Shown here: positions 55,803 to 62,738 of the stretch, piece by piece
Layout: every line of letters starts with the position of its first letter
Numbering within the stretch: position 1 is the first letter of the stretch
Source of the DNA: Pandoraea sp. ASV26
Lineage (GTDB): Bacteria > Pseudomonadota > Gammaproteobacteria > Burkholderiales > Burkholderiaceae
DNA length: 64,000 nucleotides
NCBI RefSeq assembly: GCF_016428915.1
Contig: NZ_JAELTP010000017.1
Span: 1 to 64,000, forward strand
Direction: 5' to 3'
Position numbers and translations under genes: made by a program
Notes under the pieces: generated by a model
Told to the model about the DNA's origin: nothing
Database searches by the model: none
The model's input: only the letters and a program-made list of their open reading frames with translations

Positions 55803-56237
55803 ATGCCGCGTCTCGCTTTGCTGAGTGCTTTCGCACTGGTCGTCGCTCACGCGTCGGCTTTCGCTACTCCCTCCGACGACACTGCCGTCGTGCAGCTCTC
55901 CACCCGACAAACCATCACCGGCGACGCCGTGTTTGGCGGCAGCGCTGTCGCCTCACTCGGCGCCGATGCCCTGCGTAATGCGCACGGCAACTTCGGCGTG
56001 AATGTCGCCGCTGGTGCCCTCAACGCGCAATCGAATCAGCTGGTGCTGGCGAGCGCCTCGAATGTCACGGTCGATACCCGTCAGACGATTCGCAACGCTG
56101 CGAGCGTCGCCGCTGCCACGGGCGCGATGAACGCGTCGCTCGGCGAGCGTGCGCTGATGGCGGCATCGGGCAATATCGGTGTGAACGTGGCGGCCGGCAT
56201 CGCCAACGCACAGGCCAACGCGCTGGCGATTCATTGA
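55803..56237 (+). CDS. Small secreted two-repeat protein (adhesin/amyloid-like)
   Basis: 144 residues from ATG 55803, with GGGGAAG upstream. A signal peptide (about 1-21) is followed by two imperfect repeats (about 33-82 and 92-142), each with a TRQTI start, an ALG/SLG.AL middle and the motif GN.GVNVAAG..NAQ.N.L. There are no cysteines. The Asn/Gln ladder is like beta-solenoid or functional-amyloid repeats (for example Fap- or curli-like), but no secretion machinery is nearby. The exact function is unknown. Confidence 0.75.
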   Translation: MPRLALLSAFALVVAHASAFATPSDDTAVVQLSTRQTITGDAVFGGSAVASLGADALRNAHGNFGVNVAAGALNAQSNQLVLASASNVTVDTRQTIRNAASVAAATGAMNASLGERALMAASGNIGVNVAAGIANAQANALAIH

Positions 56238-56276
56238 GCGCGCATTGAGCGCGTAGTGAGGCTGCGCCCGGCCAGA

Positions 56277-56777
56277 TTACGTCTCCGCCGGGAAACGCTT
56301 CTGTAGATTGCCCAGCCAGCGTGCAACCACGTTCAGCTCGGCTTCGGTGAAGTCGTCATGCAGCAGCGCATTGAGGTCCGAGAGGATCTCGCGGGCGCGC
56401 GCGATCGCCTTGTGACCGGCCGCCGTGATACGCAATCGCGTGGCGCGCCCGTCTTCGGCGTCGGCGAGGCGGGTCAGCAGGCCCGCGGTGACCATACGGT
56501 TCGCCAGTCCCGTCATCGACGATGGCGAGAGTTGCAGCGCCGCGCCGACCTCGCCCACGAGCGCGTCTTCGTGGTGCAGCAGGTAGAAGAGCACACCGGC
56601 CTGCGCAGCGCTTACGCTGTCCCCGGCGCGCGCATCGATCCATCGCTGCACACGTCGCTGACCGACGTTGAGCAGAAAGTACAGCCTGCGATCGGCTGCT
56701 TCCCTCTTGCCCGGTTTCCTGGCGGTCACGGCGCTTGCTGCGCTCGTGGCGGCAGCGGACGATTGGCGTTTTGGCAT
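56277..56777 (-). CDS. MarR-family transcriptional regulator
   Basis: 166 residues. A basic N-terminal tail (about 30 residues) is followed by the MarR fold: GVLFYLLHHEDALVGEVGAALQLSPSSMTGLANRMVTAGLLTRLADAEDGRATRLRITAAGHKAI. It is dimeric and usually a repressor released by small phenolic or lipophilic ligands. It lies downstream of an alpha/beta hydrolase gene in the same direction, separated by a tandem repeat array, and probably controls that gene. Confidence 0.9.
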   Translation of the reverse strand: MPKRQSSAAATSAASAVTARKPGKREAADRRLYFLLNVGQRRVQRWIDARAGDSVSAAQAGVLFYLLHHEDALVGEVGAALQLSPSSMTGLANRMVTAGLLTRLADAEDGRATRLRITAAGHKAIARAREILSDLNALLHDDFTEAELNVVARWLGNLQKRFPAET

Positions 56778-56823
56778 TCAGTCTGGTCGAGTCGATGTTG
56801 CTTCGATATGACGTCGATGCGAC

Positions 56824-56867
56824 GTCGTCGTTGCGTCGTCGTTGCGTCGTCGTTGCGGCGTCGTTAC
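56824..56867. repeat. 11-bp tandem repeat between marR and hydrolase
   Basis: Four copies of GTCGTCGTTGC (the last is degenerate, GGCGTCGTTAC), covering the stop codon of the alpha/beta hydrolase gene. The unit is not a multiple of three, so copy-number change would shift the frame of the hydrolase tail. Confidence 0.75.
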
Positions 56868-57832
56868 GGCGGTGTGATGAGGCATGACGTCGTGGCTGCG
56901 CTCCTCGGCTCGCCCGCCTGCGCGGCCCCGGCAGCGCCCGGGGGGCTGGCTGACGCGACGCCGTTCGCCGCCCCTGCGCACAACAGCCAGTCAAGGGTCT
57001 CTGGCCACAGGAACGCACCGGAACGTTGGCGGAAGTATCCCATATGCCCTATCGATCCGGCATCCGAACGGATGGACGCAATCTCACGACGCGTCACAGG
57101 GGCGTTCCGAAGCCGCGAGACCAGCACGTCGATTCCCATCGGCGTGGCCCAGAGATCGTCGTCGAAACCCAGTGACAGAATCGGCGTCTTAACCCGAGCG
57201 AAGCGCGCTTCGGCATCCAGCGTCTCATCGTCGAAAAAGTAGTTCGGCAGACGTGTCCAGCGACTCCACTCGAGCAGCACGCCCGCAGGCAGGTCTTCAC
57301 CGAGCCCCAGACTTCGCCCCGGCATGTACCCGGCCAGACGCGTCAACGGCGGCGCGACCCAATGCATCAGAAGCGTGACGCGCGCCCGCTCGCGACGATC
57401 GCTCACCACACGCATCGATCCCGCATGCGACGCCACCTGCACCGCCGCGCGCAGCAGATTCGTACTCTCGCACAGCCCGATCGCGTGCCCGCCGAAACTG
57501 TGACCGACCGCGTAGAGCGGCAGTGACGGATAACGCTCGCGAGCCCAGCGGGTTACCCCTTCGACATCGAGATCCGCCCAGTCGCGCATGCGGGCGCGAA
57601 AGCCGCGCAGCACGGGCGGGCGCGAACCGTCGATACCGCGATAGCTATAGGTCACAGCGATCAAACCGCGTTGCGCCACATATTCCGCAAACGCGAAGTA
57701 CAGACGCTCCGGCACGGCCGTGGCCGGATGCACGAGCACGATGCCCTGCGCCGGCAACGTCTGCGGATACCAGACATGGGCGCCGAGCGAAAACGCGTCG
57801 ACGGCAGGAATTTCTACGGCAATCGATGGCAT
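56864..57832 (-). CDS. Alpha/beta hydrolase
   Basis: 322 residues. The nucleophile elbow is GHSFGG (Ser about 112), with oxyanion-region VLVHPATAV and an Asp candidate in LSLGFDDDLWATP and a late GHMGYF His. It is of the COG4757-like class of alpha/beta hydrolases. The substrate is not known. The C-terminal residues are encoded next to and inside the tandem repeat. Twin TTCG-N4-CGAA sites lie upstream of its start and are natural MarR operators. Confidence 0.85.
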   Translation of the reverse strand: MPSIAVEIPAVDAFSLGAHVWYPQTLPAQGIVLVHPATAVPERLYFAFAEYVAQRGLIAVTYSYRGIDGSRPPVLRGFRARMRDWADLDVEGVTRWARERYPSLPLYAVGHSFGGHAIGLCESTNLLRAAVQVASHAGSMRVVSDRRERARVTLLMHWVAPPLTRLAGYMPGRSLGLGEDLPAGVLLEWSRWTRLPNYFFDDETLDAEARFARVKTPILSLGFDDDLWATPMGIDVLVSRLRNAPVTRREIASIRSDAGSIGHMGYFRQRSGAFLWPETLDWLLCAGAANGVASASPPGAAGAAQAGEPRSAATTSCLITPP

Positions 57833-57909
57833 AGCGCAACTCCCCGGCGCTCACGCGTCGACAGGGTCACGCGGCGCCTCTCAGTGTATTGGCATCATTC
57901 GGAATGTAT

Positions 57910-57951
57910 TTCGCATGCGAAGTATATGCGCAAATTTATTTCGTACACGAA
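57910..57951. promoter_or_regulatory. Twin MarR-type operators upstream of the hydrolase
   Basis: TTCGCATGCGAA (57910-57921), a perfect palindrome, and TTCGTACACGAA (57940-57951), a near-palindrome, both in the context TATTTCG-N4-CGAA and exactly 30 bp apart (about three helical turns). They lie about 80-120 bp upstream of the hydrolase start. Confidence 0.6.
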
Positions 57952-58020
57952 CTAAATTAGAGGAAGGTTACAACGAGCGCGCAGACCGATGAGGGCGTAA
58001 CCAGCGCAATTCGCCATGGA

Positions 58021-58044
58021 AAACGGGGACCGAAGTCCCCGTTT
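58021..58044 (-). terminator. UUCG-tetraloop terminator for the phosphatase gene
   Basis: A perfect 10-bp stem AAACGGGGAC / GTCCCCGTTT; on the minus strand the loop is TTCG and the stem ends in T-rich sequence. It lies 33 bp after the phosphatase stop. Confidence 0.85.
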
Positions 58045-58076
58045 GCATTCCTTGCTTCGACCGTCTGCCGATGTCG

Positions 58077-59558
58077 CTATTGCACGCCCGCCAGACACGC
58101 CGCAGACAGCGCCGCCTTCGCGCGCTGGGCAAACGTCGGCCAGCGGCAGCTATTGCCGTCGGGGCCACCGTTGCAATCCGACATGGCAAGCGCTACGCGC
58201 CTGGCCGGCTCATCCAGGGAGAGCGCCGTGAGATTCCGCATCTGCGCCATCGACTGATACACCAACTCCACGCGCGTGAAGGCCTCGCCTGCCGGATTGC
58301 GCCAGAGCGTGAAAACGAGCGCGCCATCGGGCGGCGTGTTGTCGGGTTGATCGGGCAACTGCCAATCGAGTTTGAGCATGCCCGCGAGGTTGGCCACGTT
58401 CGTGTCGTGACCGATCAGCACGTAGACACGGTTGCCCGTCGGCAGGACCGGGCCACGCACCGGCGCAGATGGCGCGGCGTCCGCCTGCGCCGCCGAGCGC
58501 GTCAGGGCATCGAGCACGACGGCCAGCAGCGGCGTGCCATTCGTCGACGCCAGATAAGGCGTTCGGTCGAGCAGATCGCGCTGCGCGTTGTGCGCTTCGA
58601 GCAGACGCGCCCAATCGCTTTTGTCGCGGATTCGCCCCCACGCCACCTCGTTGTCGGGCAAGCCCTCGCCGTATTGCAGCAGGAAGACCTCCGACGCCGT
58701 CGCGGCACTGCCAAGCGCGCCGCGCAACGCGACACCGCTGCCGTCGCCTTCGACACGCAACCGCGTGGGCACATCCTCCAGCTTGCAGCCACCTTGCGCG
58801 CCGCAAGCAGGACTGTGTGCGTAGTCGAGCACTTCGCCCACGCGCGCGATGGTCGCGGCGTAGCGCTGGTTCAGGCCCGCGACGCCCTCCGGCGCCAGTC
58901 GTGCCTCGATGGCTCCGCGCGCCGCGCCCGGATCGAGCGGACAGTCGCCCGCCGCCACCGGATGGAAAACCGCGTCGTAGGTCGTGAGATCGGCCTGGTG
59001 CGACGTGCGCATGTCGCACCCCGGCGCCATGCCTTGCAGCAACGCATTGCCGGTTTCTCGGGTACGTTGATCGATATCGGCCCATCCGTACACCGTGCCG
59101 GGCGCCGGGCATGCGTTGTCGGGCAACACGCCTCGTGCGCGCAGCCAGTCGCCGTAATAGCGGCCCATGCGCTCGGCCAGCGACCCGCCACGCGCCGTCA
59201 GATAACCGGCTGGCACCGGCCAGCCGGGCCATGCGTCGGGGCTCAGTTTGTCCAGCGGGGGATGGGCGTGGGTCGGCGAGCGTACACCGTGGCGGCTCAC
59301 GATCACCGTGGAGACGAGCGTCCAGTCGGCGGGCATCCCATCGACGCGGACCGCCGACTCGGCAGGCTTGGCCTGCCCCGGCGACGGCGGTGCCGGCGTC
59401 GTGCAGGCGCTCAGCACACTGGCAACAGCAAGCGCCGCAAGGCACACCGGCCACCGCACGCCGCTGCGCCTTTGCCATCGGCGAACTGTAACGTCGGGAC
59501 GAGCCTTCAGGGGGCGAACGGGTTCACGAGTCATCACGCGGGTCATGGCGGCAGTCAT
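58077..59558 (-). CDS. Lipoprotein histidine acid phosphatase (AppA/phytase-like)
   Basis: About 493 residues from ATG 59558; nearby in-frame ATGs at 59546 and 59534 are equally possible because no ribosome site stands out. A lipobox LSAC (Cys about 52) marks a lipoprotein anchored in the envelope. The active-site RHGVRSP follows the lipobox by about 40 residues and the catalytic HD appears in VLIGHDTNVANLAGML. It hydrolyses phosphomonoesters such as glucose-1-phosphate or phytate in the periplasm; the substrate is not determined. Confidence 0.87.
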   Translation of the reverse strand: MTAAMTRVMTREPVRPLKARPDVTVRRWQRRSGVRWPVCLAALAVASVLSACTTPAPPSPGQAKPAESAVRVDGMPADWTLVSTVIVSRHGVRSPTHAHPPLDKLSPDAWPGWPVPAGYLTARGGSLAERMGRYYGDWLRARGVLPDNACPAPGTVYGWADIDQRTRETGNALLQGMAPGCDMRTSHQADLTTYDAVFHPVAAGDCPLDPGAARGAIEARLAPEGVAGLNQRYAATIARVGEVLDYAHSPACGAQGGCKLEDVPTRLRVEGDGSGVALRGALGSAATASEVFLLQYGEGLPDNEVAWGRIRDKSDWARLLEAHNAQRDLLDRTPYLASTNGTPLLAVVLDALTRSAAQADAAPSAPVRGPVLPTGNRVYVLIGHDTNVANLAGMLKLDWQLPDQPDNTPPDGALVFTLWRNPAGEAFTRVELVYQSMAQMRNLTALSLDEPARRVALAMSDCNGGPDGNSCRWPTFAQRAKAALSAACLAGVQ

Positions 59559-59725
59559 GGCAACAGGTCGGGGTGACGGGGACGGCTGTGACAGCAGTGA
59601 CGCCCATCTTACCGTGCGTCTTCGCCGTCGCCCAAACTCACGTGAAATCGTGACGGAAATGCATTGGCGTGCGAACTTGGCGACATTGCGCAATCACGCA
59701 ATCAGGCGATCACGCGAACCCCTGA

Positions 59726-60586
59726 CTACCCGATCTCGCCCTCGCCCCGGCCGACCGCGCCGAAGCGCCACGACAACCGATGCGCCGCGGCGTGCAACGC
59801 CTGCGCCGGCGAGGCGTCGCGCGACGTCTCGAAACTGCCTGTCGATCCCATCAACGCGAGCACCAGCGTGACCTCCCCCGTGTGATCGAACACCGGCACC
59901 GCCACCGTATCGATTCCGGGCACCGGATTGCTCAGGGCGGTATCGAATCGCTGTTCGCGGATCGTCGTCAGCCGCGCCGCGTAGTCGGGGGCTGGCTTCG
60001 CTGCGCGCCCCTCCGCGCCCAACCCGGCCATGCGCACGGGCTCCTGCGCGAGCAGACCGTCGAGCACCGCTTCCGGCAGGAAGGCAGCAAACGTGCGTCC
60101 GATGGCCGTGTTCACCAGCGAGAGAACCGTGCCAATGCGCAGGCTCACGTGCTGCGGACGCATCGCCTCTTCCAATCGAACCACCGTGGGACCGAGCGGG
60201 CCGAGCACGGCCATCGCCGCCGACAACCCGGTGGCTTGCGCAAGCGCGAGAATCTCCGGTTCGGCTTCACCGGTCGGCGAGAGACGCTGCAACGCCATCA
60301 AACCAAGTTCTAGACTCAGGGCTCCCGCCTCGAAGTTGCCGTTCGCGTCGCGCGAGAGCAAGCCTGCCCGTTGCAGGCTCACCAGATGCGGATGTGCCTT
60401 CGCTGGGGCCATGCCCGCCTCGCGCGCCAGCGCATTGAGCGGTAGCGGACGCCCCGCCGCGGCCAACGCTTCGAGCAACGCGCCGGTACTTTCCAGCGCC
60501 TGAATACCGCGCTGCGGTTTTGTCTGAGTCGTCGTCACGTCGTGCGCCATGTCACGGGCTGCGGCCCGGCCTCGTGTTGCGCTCAT
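59726..60586 (-). CDS. IclR-family regulator, second of tandem pair
   Basis: 286 residues from ATG 60586, with GAGGTGAG upstream. The winged helix reads ALLEALAAAGRPLPLNALAREAGMAPAKAHPHLVSLQRAGLL, and the effector domain PVPGIDTVAVPVFDHTGEVTLVLALMG. Its start overlaps the TGA of the upstream IclR gene (ATGA), so the two are co-translated. Together with its paralog it may form a heteromeric regulator of the divergent MBL/monooxygenase genes (inference). Confidence 0.88.
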   Translation of the reverse strand: MSATRGRAAARDMAHDVTTTQTKPQRGIQALESTGALLEALAAAGRPLPLNALAREAGMAPAKAHPHLVSLQRAGLLSRDANGNFEAGALSLELGLMALQRLSPTGEAEPEILALAQATGLSAAMAVLGPLGPTVVRLEEAMRPQHVSLRIGTVLSLVNTAIGRTFAAFLPEAVLDGLLAQEPVRMAGLGAEGRAAKPAPDYAARLTTIREQRFDTALSNPVPGIDTVAVPVFDHTGEVTLVLALMGSTGSFETSRDASPAQALHAAAHRLSWRFGAVGRGEGEIG

Positions 60587-61422
60587 GCGCTCACCTCGCC
60601 TGCCTCGCCTACCTCGCCCCCTTCTCGTTGCGCGTCGACCTGCGCCGCGATAGCGCTCGCCGTCGCACGCAATGCGCTTGCCGCCACCCCCTCCCATGCC
60701 ACGTCGAGCGCCGCCGTCGGTCCGATCGCCGTGAGTGCCAGCCGCAAACGCCCGCTCGCATCGAACACGGGCGCACACAGACTGCTCACCGACGGGCTCG
60801 GCGTATTCACGCTGCGCGCCATGCCATGCGCACGTGTCTCGGCAAGCAACGCGTCGAACCGCTCACGCTCGTCCGACGCGACAGCCATCTGTTCATGCCA
60901 CGCTTGCGGCCATTGCGCCTGCGGCGTGAAGGCGCAGAACGCGCGCCCCGTCGACGTGGTGGTCAGCGACATGACCGAACCGACGTGCAGATTCACATGC
61001 AGCGGAAACGCCGCACGTTCGAAATGCACGACGAGCGGACCTTGCGGGGCACTCGTGCAGATCGCCACACAGAAGCCGGTCTCGCGCGCCAGCGCGATCA
61101 CCCGCGGCACGGCAGCGCGATACGCCGGATCGTTTTCAAGATGCAACAACGCGAGGCGCAAGGTCATGGGGCCCGGCGCGTAGTCGCCCGACATCGGGTC
61201 GCGCTTGAGCAACCCCAGTCGCGTGAGACTCACCAGATACGGATGTGCCTGCGCGGGCGGCAATCCCGCGAGCGCGGCAAGATCGCCCGGCCCCAGCGCA
61301 CGCCGGGCCTGCGCCAGCGCCTGGAGCACGCGCGCGGCCACATCCACGCTTTGCACGCCGCGTGAGGCTCGGCCGGGCTGGCCGCTCGCGTCGGCAGTGC
61401 CGTCCATCGGAATTCGGTTCAT
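60583..61422 (-). CDS. IclR-family regulator, first of tandem pair
   Basis: 279 residues. The helix-turn-helix region is ALAQARRALGPGDLAALAGLPPAQAHPYLVSLTRLGLLKR and the effector domain contains NLHVGSVMSLTTTSTGRAFCAFTP and LCAPVFDASGRLRLALTAIG. It has the same organisation as the next gene, which overlaps it by four bases, and both are divergent from the MBL-fold gene at 61666. The C-terminus ends in GEVGEAGEV, encoded by a short CTCGCC repeat. Confidence 0.88.
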   Translation of the reverse strand: MNRIPMDGTADASGQPGRASRGVQSVDVAARVLQALAQARRALGPGDLAALAGLPPAQAHPYLVSLTRLGLLKRDPMSGDYAPGPMTLRLALLHLENDPAYRAAVPRVIALARETGFCVAICTSAPQGPLVVHFERAAFPLHVNLHVGSVMSLTTTSTGRAFCAFTPQAQWPQAWHEQMAVASDERERFDALLAETRAHGMARSVNTPSPSVSSLCAPVFDASGRLRLALTAIGPTAALDVAWEGVAASALRATASAIAAQVDAQREGGEVGEAGEVSA

Positions 61423-61575
61423 GCAGTCGTGGGAGTCAGGCTCCCCAAGGAAAATGGCCTAGATTCTAAACAAGTCGACACGCGCTTTTTCAATCGCCCC
61501 TGCAATACCGCAGGGTTAACCCGGCACGCAAACGCCATCGGATCGCTGACATCACAACATTAGCAAATAACAATC

Positions 61576-61596
61576 ATATTTGTCATTGACAAATAT
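61576..61596. promoter_or_regulatory. Perfect 21-bp palindrome upstream of the MBL/monooxygenase operon
   Basis: ATATTTGTC-N3-GACAAATAT with ATT in the centre, in the AT-rich divergent region, 70 bp before the MBL start. It is the natural operator candidate for the two IclR proteins. Confidence 0.6.
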
Positions 61597-61665
61597 TCTG
61601 AGCGTTTCGTAAGATGCCCTCATCATCCGCACCATCCCCGCAGACGAGATAAGAGAGAGACAAGC

Positions 61666-62625
61666 ATGGCCAAAGCATTCGCCTCGCAAGCCGACCTGGA
61701 AGCCAAAAAGGTCACCTTCACCCAACTGTCGGAAAACACCTGGGCCTATACGGCCGAGGGCGATCCGAACTCCGGCGTCATCATTGGCGACGATGGCGTG
61801 ATGATCGTCGACACGACGGCCACGCCCGCCATGGCGCAAGACCTCATCGCGAAGATCCGCACGGTCACCGACAAGCCGATCAAGTACGTGGTGCTCTCGC
61901 ACTACCACGCGGTGCGCGTGCTCGGCGCGTCGGCCTACTTCGCCGAAGGCGCTCAGCAGATCATCGCGAGCCGCGGCACGTACGAGATGATCGTCGAGCG
62001 CGGCGAAGCCGACATGAAGTCGGAGATCGAACGCTTCCCGCGTTTGTTCGCCGGTGTCGAGACGGTGCCCGGCCTTACGTGGCCCACGCTCGTCTTCGAG
62101 AAAGAAATCACGCTCTTCCTCGGCAAGCTCGAAGTGAAGATCGCGCACCTCGGCTCGGGCCACACGAAGGGCGACACCGTGGTGTGGCTGCCTTCGCAGA
62201 AGGTGCTGTTCTCGGGCGATCTGGTCGAGTACGACGCCGCCTGCTACACCGGTGACGCGCAACTCGCCGAGTGGCCGGCCACGCTCGACGCGCTCGCTGC
62301 CCTCGGTGCCGAGAAGCTCGTGCCCGGCCGTGGCCCCGCGCTGACCACGCCCGAAGACGTTGCCAAGGGTCTCGCCTACACGAAGGACTTCGTGACAACG
62401 CTGTTCGAAGCCGGCAAGCAAGCCGTCGAAAAGAAGCTCGACCTCAAGGGAGCGATGGCGCTCACGCGCAGCAAGATGGATCCGAAGTTCGGACACGTGT
62501 TCATCTACGAACACTGCCTGCCGTTCGACGTGACACGCGCGTTCGACGAAGCGAGCGGCATCACGCACCCGCGCATCTGGACGGCGCAGCGCGACAAGGA
62601 AATGTGGGCCGCATTGCAGGACTGA
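61666..62625 (+). CDS. Metallo-beta-lactamase-fold hydrolase with altered metal site
   Basis: 319 residues. The MBL fold is recognisable (NSGVIIGDDGVMIVDTTATPA, then LGSGHTKGDTVVWLP and VLFSGDLVEYD), but the main ligand motif H-x-H-x-D-H is H79-Y-H81-A-V-R: the Asp and third His are missing. It may bind one metal, or use other residues. The same direction and short distance (113 bp) put it in an operon with the FAD monooxygenase that follows; the pair suggests oxidation of an aromatic ring and then cleavage of a product. Confidence 0.85.
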   Translation: MAKAFASQADLEAKKVTFTQLSENTWAYTAEGDPNSGVIIGDDGVMIVDTTATPAMAQDLIAKIRTVTDKPIKYVVLSHYHAVRVLGASAYFAEGAQQIIASRGTYEMIVERGEADMKSEIERFPRLFAGVETVPGLTWPTLVFEKEITLFLGKLEVKIAHLGSGHTKGDTVVWLPSQKVLFSGDLVEYDAACYTGDAQLAEWPATLDALAALGAEKLVPGRGPALTTPEDVAKGLAYTKDFVTTLFEAGKQAVEKKLDLKGAMALTRSKMDPKFGHVFIYEHCLPFDVTRAFDEASGITHPRIWTAQRDKEMWAALQD

Positions 62626-62738
62626 GAAGGCCCCAGAGAACGAAGAGAACCAAGAGGACTGAGTTCAGCAGCAAAAGTAAAAGAGCGGAACCCGCCGGTG
62701 CATGTGCGCCGGCGAGGTGCCGACGATGGAGACATTGC

